Positions 1-6,129 of a DNA stretch of 9,956 bases are shown one piece after another. The translations under genes and the position numbers were made by a program. The notes beneath the pieces are model-generated. The model worked only from the letters and a program-made list of their open reading frames with translations, was not told where the DNA came from and did not search any database. The DNA comes from JAVBPB01 sp031549965 (GTDB taxonomy: Bacteria > Bacillota > Clostridia > Lachnospirales > Lachnospiraceae): positions 1 through 9,956 of the forward strand of contig JAVBPB010000071.1 in the NCBI GenBank assembly GCA_031549965.1, written 5' to 3'. Positions within the stretch are counted from its first letter, which is position 1; the number at the start of each line of letters is the position of its first letter.

Positions 1-56
1 TATTGTTCAATATGAGATATCCAAGAATTTTGATTGATAGTTGTATCAAAAGCCAT
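1..56 (-). CDS. 5' end of an unidentified leftward gene (partial)
   Basis: Reading leftward from an ATG at 56-54, 18 codons stay open to the window edge (MAFDTTINQNSWISHIEQ). The start is supported by a strong ribosome binding site, AAAGGAGG on the minus strand at about 73-66, 9 bases before the ATG. The fragment is too short to identify and shows no signal peptide. It is divergent from the kinase gene that starts at 269, so the 210-bp gap should hold both promoters. Confidence 0.55.
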   Translation of the reverse strand, partial: MAFDTTINQNSWISHIEQ

Positions 57-268
57 ATTAGTTATCCTCCTTTTGTTTTATGTACTTATTGTATCAAGGA
101 TTTTCTAATATTATAAGATACTTGTAATTACAGGCTTACAATCAAAAGTCAATAAATTAATCGCTCTAAATAAAACAAGAAACAAATACGAATAAGTGGA
201 TTTATTTACATTACTATGCTATACTTTTTTTAACTACTATTAAATCCAATTCTAAAAAGAGGCATGAT
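57..268. promoter_or_regulatory. Divergent intergenic promoter region
   Basis: For the rightward kinase gene there is an extended -10 element, TGCTATACT at 217-225, with no good -35 at the usual distance. For the leftward gene a TATAAT reads on the minus strand at 115-110, with TTGTAA at 141-136, a spacing of 20 that is longer than ideal. A 10-bp palindrome, TGTAATTACA (123-132), lies between these two boxes and could be an operator. All of this is motif reading only. Confidence 0.35.
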
Positions 269-3200
269 ATGATGAAAAAGAGAATGGAAAAATATGAAAT
301 CATAAGACAGATTTATAGTTCTCCAAGCAGTATTTTGTATACTGCAATAGATACTACTTCGAACAAAATGGTGGTTCTAAAAACCATAAACGCAAGCTTA
401 TATAGTGATAATCAAAAGATAGTAAGGCTAAAAAATGAATCTAAGCTATTGCCTCAAGTAAACAGTAATTTTGTAGTTAAGGCAATAGATTATGTGAGCA
501 TAGAAGAAAATGATTTCTTTGTAATGGAATTTTGTGAAGGAATACCTCTTTCTAAATATATTTATAATCACAAAATATCTGTGGAACATTTTTTAAATAT
601 AGCTGTTCAAATCGTAAGTGGATTAGCAGATATACATATAAAAGGTATTATACATAACGACATAAATCCCTCAAATATCATATATAATAAAGAAACAAAA
701 TCTATAAAAATTATAGATCTGGGGATTGGGTCGGAATTTTCTTATGAAAATCCAGAAGAGATTTTGTTTGACGTTGGTGCATTTAAATATATCTCTCCAG
801 AGCAGATACAAAAAATGAATAGATCTATTGATTTTCGAACAGATTTTTATTCCCTTGGAATTATGTTTTATGAAATGCTTTGTAACCAGCTTCCATTTAG
901 TTCTGGAAAAACTATAGAATTAATATATGACCGTATGGAAAAAATGCCCAAATCGGTTTCGGAGGTAAATGCTGATATTCCAGAAACGATATCGAAGATT
1001 GTGGCAAAGCTTATGTCAAAAGTCCCGGAAGATAGATATTCAAGTGCCGATGGCATTAAATACGATTTGGAAAGATGTATTTCATATTTGAAGGAGAATG
1101 GAAAGATAGATGAATTTGAACTTGGATACGGTGATTTTACTAATAGAGTTGTTATATCAGAAAAAAGTCTTGACTTAATTTCTGGTGAATCTATTTATGA
1201 TATTAAAGCTGAGGCAAGAAAGGCGGAGGAACATATTAAGCTAATGCTAGACTCCAGTCCATTAGCGAGCTACATTTGGGATGACAACATTAATCTCATA
1301 GATTGCAATGCAGCTTCAGTTAAGCTTTTTAGCCTTTCTTCAAAGGAGGAATTTTGTGAGAAGTTTTTTCAGTTACATACAGTATTTCAGCCAAATGGTA
1401 AAAATTCTAGCGAACTAATTTTTGAATATATGGAAAAAGCCGTGATTCAGGGTGAAATAGTTTTTGATTGGATACATCGGAATTTAAATGGTGAAATTAT
1501 TCCAGTAGAAGTTACTCTTAAGAAGGTTGCATATGGAAATACCTTTCGAATAATGTGGTATAGTCATGATTTAAGGGCGGAGCTTTCTGCTAGGGAGGCA
1601 CAAAGAGAAGCAGACGAACGAAACAAAATTATGATTGATACAACACTTATCTGCTTTACATTCTGGGATGACAAGTTAAATCTGATAGATTGCAATGATG
1701 CAGTACTTAGTCTGTTTGAAATAGGAGATAAGAATATTTATTTGGAAAATTTCTTTGCTTTTTCTCCTGAATACCAAAAAAATGGGAAAACTACTAAAGA
1801 CATGCTTAAACTGGTTATGGAGGCTGTACTTAGTGAGGGGCGATGTCAGTTTGAATGGACCCATCAAAATCTAAAGAATGTAGAGATTCCGGTAGAAATA
1901 ACTTTGGTTAGAGTAAATTATAAAGGAGCATTAAGTGTAATTGGATATGTACGGGATTTACGTGAATATAAAGCAATGCTGAAAGTTATTGAAAAAAACC
2001 AGAAGGAACTTAAAGAGTCGAAGTTAATTGCTGAAAACAGCTCAAGAGCCAAAAGTGAATTTTTAGCCAACATGAGCCATGAGATTAGAACACCTATGAA
2101 TGCTATAATAGGTATGTCAAAGATCGGTCAGAGCTCTGGAAATATGGAAAAAATGGAATACTGCTTTAGTAAGGTAAATGATGCTTCAAAACATTTATTA
2201 GCCTTAATTAATGATATATTGGACATGTCCAAAATAGATGCTAACAAATTAGAGCTACATGTTGAACCATTTAATATTGAGAAGATGATTGAGAATATTT
2301 GTAATGTTGTTGCTATAAAACTGGAAGAGAAAAAAATTAAAATGATGATAAACATGGATGTAAAATTATTACATTATGTAATAGGTGATGAACTTAGGCT
2401 CTCTCAGGTAATAACAAATCTTTTATCCAATGCAATTAAGTTTACCCCTGACCTTGGAAGTGTACATCTAAATATTAAACTAAAGTCAGCTACAGAATAT
2501 GAGAGTGTTTTATACTTTGAAGTTATTGATACTGGAATAGGAATAACAAAAGAGCAAATACCAAAACTTTTTACATCATTTCAACAGGCAGAAGATAGTA
2601 TAACTCGTAAATTTGGCGGAACAGGCCTTGGTTTGGCAATCTCTAAAAAAATTGTAGAGCTAATGGGAGGAACTATAGGAGTTACCAGTGAAATAGATAA
2701 GGGAAGCCGTTTTTATTTCACAGTTAAGCTTAAAAATGACAAAAAATTAATTGAAAATATTAAATATGCTCTGTCTGTATATGAAAAGCTACGTGTATTA
2801 GTAATCGACGATGACCAGATGATTTTGGATTATTTTAAATCAATAATGTCTAATTTGAGTATCAATTGTGATTTAATCTTTAATAGTCGGGATGCGATTG
2901 ATTTGGTAAGGGATTCTATTGAGAAAAATACTCCATATGATATTATATTTGTAGATTATCTTATGGAGGAACTAAATGGAATCGAAACTATAAGAGCTAT
3001 AAAAGAAATATTAAGTGACAGTGTAAATGTAATAATGATTTCTAATATCGATTGGAGTGAAATAGAAAAGGAAGCAGTTGAAGTAGGAATTAATAGATAT
3101 ATTTCAAAGCCGCTTTTTCAATCTTCAATATTTAATGCTATAAATGAACTGGTAATACATGAATATTTAACATTAGAAGTTGAAGAGAAGGTGACAGAAG

Positions 3201-3607
3201 AATCATTAACTTTCAGTAAATGTAATATGTTACTAGTTGACGATAATGATATCAATCAGGAAATTGTATTTGCTATGTTAGAGGATACAAAGATTAATAT
3301 TGACTGTGCTGTAAATGGACTTGAAGCAGTACAAATGTTTAATGAAAATTTAAATAAGTATGATGTAATTCTTATGGATGTACAGATGCCTGTAATGGAT
3401 GGTTTGACAGCTACAAAGAATATAAGGGAAATTGAATCTAAGCAATCATCATCGGTTCCGATTATAGCATTAACCGCAAATGCATTTAAAGAAGATGTTG
3501 AAATTTGCAAAGCGGCAGGTATGGATGATCATATTAGTAAACCTATAGAATTTGAGGATTTGTTGAATAAGATAGCAATGTATTTAAAAGGAAAAGAAGA
3601 TAAATAA
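269..3607 (+). CDS. Hybrid signalling kinase: Ser/Thr-kinase-like, PAS-PAS, histidine kinase, two receiver domains
   Basis: This 1112-residue cytosolic protein has no membrane segments. Residues ~8-272 form a Ser/Thr kinase-like domain with lysine K38, an HND catalytic motif (129-131), N136, DLG (150-152) and SPE (176-178). The usual glycine-rich loop is absent, replaced by YSSPSS. Two similar PAS domains follow (~320-435 and ~450-565), each with a WDD...NLIDCN stretch, so they look like a tandem duplication. The histidine kinase core has the H-box with H604, N717/N721, DTGIGI (754-759) and GGTGLGLAI (783-791). Receiver 1 (~841-960) has DDD 847-849, D896 and K947. Receiver 2 (~985-1105) has DD 991-992, D1037 and K1091. 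It probably phosphorylates itself on H604 and passes the phosphate to an internal aspartate. No DNA-binding output or HPt domain is present, so the final partner is elsewhere. The start at 269 follows AAGAGG by 6 bases, and ATG 272 is an alternative. The signal sensed is unknown. Confidence 0.93.
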   Translation: MMKKRMEKYEIIRQIYSSPSSILYTAIDTTSNKMVVLKTINASLYSDNQKIVRLKNESKLLPQVNSNFVVKAIDYVSIEENDFFVMEFCEGIPLSKYIYNHKISVEHFLNIAVQIVSGLADIHIKGIIHNDINPSNIIYNKETKSIKIIDLGIGSEFSYENPEEILFDVGAFKYISPEQIQKMNRSIDFRTDFYSLGIMFYEMLCNQLPFSSGKTIELIYDRMEKMPKSVSEVNADIPETISKIVAKLMSKVPEDRYSSADGIKYDLERCISYLKENGKIDEFELGYGDFTNRVVISEKSLDLISGESIYDIKAEARKAEEHIKLMLDSSPLASYIWDDNINLIDCNAASVKLFSLSSKEEFCEKFFQLHTVFQPNGKNSSELIFEYMEKAVIQGEIVFDWIHRNLNGEIIPVEVTLKKVAYGNTFRIMWYSHDLRAELSAREAQREADERNKIMIDTTLICFTFWDDKLNLIDCNDAVLSLFEIGDKNIYLENFFAFSPEYQKNGKTTKDMLKLVMEAVLSEGRCQFEWTHQNLKNVEIPVEITLVRVNYKGALSVIGYVRDLREYKAMLKVIEKNQKELKESKLIAENSSRAKSEFLANMSHEIRTPMNAIIGMSKIGQSSGNMEKMEYCFSKVNDASKHLLALINDILDMSKIDANKLELHVEPFNIEKMIENICNVVAIKLEEKKIKMMINMDVKLLHYVIGDELRLSQVITNLLSNAIKFTPDLGSVHLNIKLKSATEYESVLYFEVIDTGIGITKEQIPKLFTSFQQAEDSITRKFGGTGLGLAISKKIVELMGGTIGVTSEIDKGSRFYFTVKLKNDKKLIENIKYALSVYEKLRVLVIDDDQMILDYFKSIMSNLSINCDLIFNSRDAIDLVRDSIEKNTPYDIIFVDYLMEELNGIETIRAIKEILSDSVNVIMISNIDWSEIEKEAVEVGINRYISKPLFQSSIFNAINELVIHEYLTLEVEEKVTEESLTFSKCNMLLVDDNDINQEIVFAMLEDTKINIDCAVNGLEAVQMFNENLNKYDVILMDVQMPVMDGLTATKNIREIESKQSSSVPIIALTANAFKEDVEICKAAGMDDHISKPIEFEDLLNKIAMYLKGKEDK

Positions 3608-3623
3608 AAAAGAATCTAATTAA

Positions 3624-3657
3624 TAAACACCTGGTATGAAACCCTACCAGGTGTTTA
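3624..3657. terminator. Stem-loop terminator between convergent genes
   Basis: A perfect 13-bp stem (3624-3636 with 3645-3657, core ACACCTGGTA) encloses an 8-base loop, 17 bases after the kinase stop codon. The run of T after the stem is short on the plus strand. On the minus strand it is followed by a T-rich stretch, so it may serve both the kinase gene and the leftward HMA-fold gene. Confidence 0.7.
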
Positions 3658-3702
3658 AACTTAGTCAGATAAAATATCTGAATTGGAACAAATAAATACG
3701 TA

Positions 3703-3906
3703 CTACATTACTTTAAATCCAGTGTTTAGAATACAAGATTTAATTTCTGTCTCACTTGTAGAGTCATTAAAACCAACTTCAATACTACCACGGTGAAAAT
3801 CAACATTAACTTTTTGAACGCCATCAATTTTATTTAATGCATTCTTTAGATCATTCTTGCTTTGTGAATTTGTTAATCCATTAATACTTAAATGAACCTT
3901 TTCCAT
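3703..3906 (-). CDS. Small HMA-fold protein lacking the metal-binding cysteines
   Basis: This 67-residue protein has the length and pattern of a CopZ-like heavy-metal-associated (HMA) domain: strand, GL-loop, helix, then the typical GVxxVxVDFxxGxxxVxF stretch (residues ~29-47) and a C-terminal GFKV. At the position of the metal site, where the family has GMTCxxC, it has GLTNSQS, so Cys13 and Cys16 are replaced by Asn and Ser. Only one cysteine remains, near the C-terminus. It is therefore unlikely to carry copper in the usual way, and its role is unknown. The start is well supported by AAGGTGAT 5 bases before the ATG. It follows a plausible promoter of its own and lies alone between two stem-loop terminators. 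Confidence 0.85.
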   Translation of the reverse strand: MEKVHLSINGLTNSQSKNDLKNALNKIDGVQKVNVDFHRGSIEVGFNDSTSETEIKSCILNTGFKVM

Positions 3907-3931
3907 ATTGCATCACCTTTCTTTAATAATA

Positions 3932-3959
3932 ATAGTAACACGTACAATCAGAGTGACAA
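3932..3959 (-). promoter_or_regulatory. Candidate promoter of the HMA-fold gene
   Basis: On the minus strand TTGTCA (3959-3954) and TACTAT (3937-3932) are separated by 16 bases, about 25 bases before the start codon. This would give a short leader carrying the ribosome binding site. It lies just downstream of the stem-loop at 3981-4014, which fits an independent transcript. Confidence 0.5.
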
Positions 3960-3980
3960 TTTTAATATTTTACTGATAAT

Positions 3981-4014
3981 AAAAAATGTACTCAAATCTA
4001 TGAGTACATTTTTT
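3981..4014. terminator. Strong bidirectional-looking terminator
   Basis: A perfect 14-bp stem (3981-3994 with 4001-4014, AAAAAATGTACTCA and its complement) has a 6-base loop. A-runs on one side and T-runs on the other give a U-tract in either direction. On the minus strand it would end the transcript that carries the small ORF at 4048-4083. Confidence 0.8.
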
Positions 4015-4047
4015 CTGTTGTTAAGCTGTCAACAATCAATACATATG

Positions 4048-4083
4048 CTAACAGTTAACTGTTATTTCTGCATTGCCGTCCAT
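4048..4083 (-). CDS. Possible 11-codon small ORF with a perfect ribosome binding site
   Basis: On the minus strand AGGAGGTG (4098-4091), an ideal Shine-Dalgarno sequence, lies 7 bases before ATG at 4083. The reading frame encodes only MDGNAEITVNC and then TAG. A small hairpin (TGATTC, four bases, GAATCA; 4098-4113) abuts the ribosome binding site, and a strong terminator follows at 4014. The strength of the site suggests that translation starts here, but the product is tiny. It could be a short peptide, a leader, or the remnant of a gene that has decayed. No family is recognised. It may share a transcript with the Tlp-like gene 121 bases upstream. Confidence 0.4.
   Translation of the reverse strand: MDGNAEITVNC
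4049..4064. repeat. 16-bp perfect palindrome
   Basis: TAACAGTTAACTGTTA is its own reverse complement. It overlaps the last codons and the stop of the 11-codon ORF. It could be a protein-binding site or simply a compact hairpin. No regulator is identified. Confidence 0.5.
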
Positions 4084-4180
4084 AGCTTGACACCTCCTGA
4101 TTCAAAAGAATCAATATTTGTATTAAATTAAAATTATTTAACACATTATTATTATGTGATTTTTTAAAAATAATATACTG

Positions 4181-4204
4181 TTAAAATTAAACAATTAATT
4201 TTAA
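4181..4204 (-). terminator. AT-only stem-loop directly after the Tlp-like gene
   Basis: A perfect 10-bp stem (TTAAAATTAA with TTAATTTTAA) and a 4-base loop begin one base beyond the stop codon of the leftward Tlp-like gene. The stem has no G-C pairs and no clear U-tract follows, so it is at best a weak terminator or a 3'-end processing signal. Confidence 0.3.
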
Positions 4205-4414
4205 TTAATCAAAAACCCTGCTGTTAACATCTTCAATCTTTGATTCTATTTCTTTTTTTCTTTGTTGGTTTTTTTCAATAATTTTTTGCTTAGCTTCAGG
4301 GTCAGTTATAGAATTAATCATTCCTTCTGCAAACTCAACATTATGCTGAGTATTTTCTATATCTTTTTTTATTTTTTGAATATTGTAGCTTTTCATGTCA
4401 ATTTTGTGACTCAT
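4205..4414 (-). CDS. tlp: Tlp-like small acid-soluble spore protein
   Basis: This 69-residue, charged, cysteine-free, helical protein matches the Tlp family of small spore proteins. The recognisable pattern is NIQKIKKDIENTQ..., then a segment around FAEGM, then EAKQKIIEKNQQRKKEIES (residues ~38-56), equivalent to the AIKAKNERREESIE region of Bacillus Tlp. It is slightly shorter at the C-terminus than Bacillus members. Tlp proteins are made in the developing spore under forespore sigma factors, and their exact function is not settled. The start is fixed by AAAGGAGG 5 bases before the ATG. A possible forespore-type promoter lies upstream. The assignment rests on remembered family patterns. Confidence 0.75.
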   Translation of the reverse strand: MSHKIDMKSYNIQKIKKDIENTQHNVEFAEGMINSITDPEAKQKIIEKNQQRKKEIESKIEDVNSRVFD

Positions 4415-4501
4415 AGTTGCCTCCTTTAAAAAATTTTAATACTTCTCAACTTCTTCAATCATTTTATATTGATTATTATTGTTATGGAGTGTTGAGATAA
4501 T

Positions 4502-4532
4502 TAGTATCTGATTTTTATTCAGTTAATATTCA
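4502..4532 (-). promoter_or_regulatory. Candidate forespore (sigma F/G-type) promoter for the Tlp-like gene
   Basis: On the minus strand TGAATA (4532-4527) and GATACTA (4508-4502) are 18 bases apart. This resembles the sigma-G pattern, with GMATA-like and CATACTA-like boxes, one base off in the -10. It would give a leader of roughly 80 bases. The match is suggestive only, because AT-rich DNA gives such hits by chance. Confidence 0.35.
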
Positions 4533-4554
4533 ACATGGTGAGTTGTTATAAAGA

Positions 4555-4583
4555 TTGCATATAACTTGATTGTGTGTTATAAT
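4555..4583 (+). promoter_or_regulatory. Vegetative-type promoter of the cysteine-rich protein gene
   Basis: TTGCAT (4555-4560) and a perfect TATAAT (4578-4583) are 17 bases apart, and TG one base before the -10 makes it an extended -10. The predicted transcript starts near 4590, about 40 bases before the ATG. Confidence 0.6.
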
Positions 4584-4629
4584 TATAGATAGTTACGTTA
4601 TGTAATATTGTTTTTTATGGAGGAATTGT

Positions 4630-5064
4630 ATGGATTATTCAAAAATGATGGAAGAAGTATTAAATGAAGTGTGTTGTGACTTTTCAACAGGAAACCAACA
4701 TGTGTGTGATAATTCAAGATGTTTGGTTGGATTCTCAAAAAAATGCCTTGGGCATTATATTACTGGTCGTGGACCAAGAATACAGAATGGAAGAAATGAT
4801 CTTCCCAGCAGTGATATGAAATTTTATGAAAAGGAAGATGCAGCAAAAATTATTGCTATTGCATGCAAGATGTGCAGAAACTGTCATGATGATCATAGCG
4901 AGGACTGTGTTGTATCCCTTTGTAGGAGAGCTATGGAATATGGCACAATGGGAAAGGAACTTGATTATAAAGGAAGTAGCTTAGTGTATTTGAAAGAATT
5001 AGAAGAGAATAATTTTGAACTTAATAAATTGGTAATGATAGAATTTAAACAGTTAGATCAATAG
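4630..5064 (+). CDS. Cysteine-rich 144-residue protein of unknown function
   Basis: I do not recognise this family. The protein has 10 cysteines in two groups: C15, C16, C26, C31 and C39, then C79, C82, C85, C93 and C98. The second group forms CxxCxxC (79-85) followed by HDDHSEDC and a further cysteine, with histidines at 86 and 89. This could bind an iron-sulfur cluster or zinc. No signal peptide or membrane segment is seen, so it is probably cytosolic. The C-terminal 40 residues are acidic and cysteine-free. GGAGG lies 6 bases before the ATG, a good promoter lies upstream and a terminator follows, so it is a single-gene unit. The gene looks intact, and its neighbours give no clue to its role. 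Confidence 0.85.
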   Translation: MDYSKMMEEVLNEVCCDFSTGNQHVCDNSRCLVGFSKKCLGHYITGRGPRIQNGRNDLPSSDMKFYEKEDAAKIIAIACKMCRNCHDDHSEDCVVSLCRRAMEYGTMGKELDYKGSSLVYLKELEENNFELNKLVMIEFKQLDQ

Positions 5065-5093
5065 TTAATATAAATAAACATAAAAGTTATATA

Positions 5094-5134
5094 AACAACT
5101 CCAATCTTTAAAACGAGATTTGGGTTGTTTTTTT
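5094..5134 (+). terminator. Rho-independent terminator after the cysteine-rich protein gene
   Basis: A 14-bp stem with one mismatch and one G-U pair (5094-5107 with 5116-5129) has an 8-base loop and runs into seven T residues (5128-5134). It separates this gene from the downstream cas operon. Confidence 0.85.
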
Positions 5135-5289
5135 ATTAGGCGTGAATATTATAAAAAACAATTGAATAAAAAAGTTAATTATGATAATGTAATATTATGT
5201 CATATTTTACACAGTGTTGTAAAACGTAATACAGGTTATTAAGAAACAGGAAATATTAAAAATATTAATAATGAGAAGGGAGATTATAC
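5135..5289 (+). promoter_or_regulatory. Leader region of the cas operon
   Basis: The operon promoter should lie between the terminator at 5134 and cas6. The best reading is TTGAAT (5162-5167) with a poor TAATGT (5185-5190) at 17 bases, or GATAAT (5183-5188) at 15. Neither is convincing. No CRISPR repeats are present. The ribosome binding site AAGGGAG (5276-5282) sits 7 bases before the cas6 ATG. Confidence 0.35.
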
Positions 5290-6015
5290 ATGAGAATTGA
5301 ATTACAGTTTTTAGTACAAAAAAATGAATTTCCATTGGATTACCGTCGTACGTTTATTTCATTTTTAAAATCCTGTCTTACACAATGTAACGAAGGGGTA
5401 TATATGGATAAATATTATGAACCGGGAAAGGAAAAAGAATATAGTTTTGCAATTTTCTTTGAAAAGCCAAAATTTTTACAAAATAATATAGAATTAGGAT
5501 CTCAAAAAGTAAAGATGGTATTTTCTACATCAGATAAGCTAACTGGATTTATATTTTATTCAACATTTCTTGAGAATAAAAATAAAAAATTTCCATTGGA
5601 AAAAAATAATGAAATGACCCTTATAAATGTAAAACAACTGCAAAAACAAACTATTACTAGTACCCAAGTGCTATTTCAAACAGCCAGCCCTTTATGTATC
5701 AGAAAGCATAATACTGAAAAAAATCTGGACTATTATTATTCTTGTAGCAGTGAAGACTTTAAAACAGTTTTTTTGTATGTTATAAAAAAACAGTTAGAAA
5801 ATGCAGGATTTCCTAAGGAATATATAGATGGTTTAAATATAGAACCTGTGCATTGCAAAACGGTAATTGTAAAACATTATAATTGTAAAATTGAATGTAC
5901 TTTAGGCAAATTTATGATGGAAGGTAATCAAAATGTATTGCAGTATCTATTTAATGCAGGAGCAGGGAGTCGTAAGTCTAGTGGCTTTGGAATGCTGGAG
6001 TTAATATTGAATTAA
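5290..6015 (+). CDS. cas6: CRISPR-associated endoribonuclease Cas6
   Basis: This 241-residue protein is of normal Cas6 length. In type I-B systems it cuts the CRISPR precursor RNA within each repeat to give crRNAs with an 8-base 5' handle. The main evidence is the C-terminal glycine-rich loop GAGSRKSSGFGM (residues 224-235), the hallmark of the RAMP fold, and the position as first gene of a Cas6-Cas8-Cas7-Cas5 operon. No histidine occurs before residue 140. The general base histidine found near residue 40 in several Cas6 enzymes is therefore missing, and the tyrosine- and lysine-rich stretch around residues 38-51 may supply the active site. The start follows AAGGGAG by 7 bases. Confidence 0.9.
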   Translation: MRIELQFLVQKNEFPLDYRRTFISFLKSCLTQCNEGVYMDKYYEPGKEKEYSFAIFFEKPKFLQNNIELGSQKVKMVFSTSDKLTGFIFYSTFLENKNKKFPLEKNNEMTLINVKQLQKQTITSTQVLFQTASPLCIRKHNTEKNLDYYYSCSSEDFKTVFLYVIKKQLENAGFPKEYIDGLNIEPVHCKTVIVKHYNCKIECTLGKFMMEGNQNVLQYLFNAGAGSRKSSGFGMLELILN

Positions 6016-6032
6016 TTATATAATAATAACTA

Positions 6033-6082
6033 TATAGGTGGAGTTAAATATTGACAAATTAAGCATTATGTTGCCACCTATA
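6033..6082. repeat. 9-bp perfect inverted repeat in the cas6-cas8 gap
   Basis: TATAGGTGG (6033-6041) and CCACCTATA (6074-6082) are exact complements separated by 32 bases. As RNA they would fold over and hide the AGGTGG motif that could otherwise bind the ribosome. Confidence 0.7.
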
Positions 6083-6093
6083 AACATGCAAAG
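6064..6093 (+). repeat. Candidate degenerate CRISPR-like repeat (pseudo-repeat)
   Basis: This stretch contains ACCTATAA followed by ATGCAAAG. Known clostridial type I-B repeats of the same length carry TACCTATGAGG or similar followed by the handle ATTGAAAC. The resemblance is partial: the handle shares 5 of 8 bases and the ACCTAT core is shifted by one. No genuine repeat from this organism is in the window for comparison. Confidence 0.25.
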
Positions 6094-6129
6094 TATATAG
6101 ATAGATTTTGGTAAGAAGGAGGGGAAAAA

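Larger units (their letters stand above)
6016..6129 (+). ncRNA. Structured cas6-cas8 intergenic element, candidate CreTA-like RNA locus
   Basis: This 114-bp gap interrupts an otherwise tight operon. It contains TATAAT (6019-6024), an AGGTGGAG ribosome-binding-like motif (6036-6043) and a possible three-codon ORF, TTG ACA AAT TAA (6051-6062). An inverted repeat (6033-6041 with 6074-6082) can pair with that site. A stretch at 6064-6093 resembles a decayed type I-B repeat and is followed by a copy of the sequence next to the -10 box. In haloarchaeal I-B loci the creTA toxin-antitoxin RNA pair lies in this same gap and is held silent by Cascade. The comparison is inference from layout. No transcript is shown. 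Confidence 0.3.

Noticed and set aside
868..3510. Several leftward open frames opposite the kinase gene
   Set aside because: They lie wholly inside a well-supported coding sequence, lack ribosome binding sites and give hydrophobic, low-complexity products typical of antisense shadows.
3892..4131. Rightward 79-codon open frame
   Set aside because: It has no ribosome binding site, crosses a strong terminator stem-loop and antisense signals of the leftward genes, and its product looks random.
6051..6084. Perfect TTGACA followed by TATAAA as a promoter for cas8
   Set aside because: The spacing is 22 bases, far from the usual 16-18, and no -10-like hexamer occurs at the right distance.
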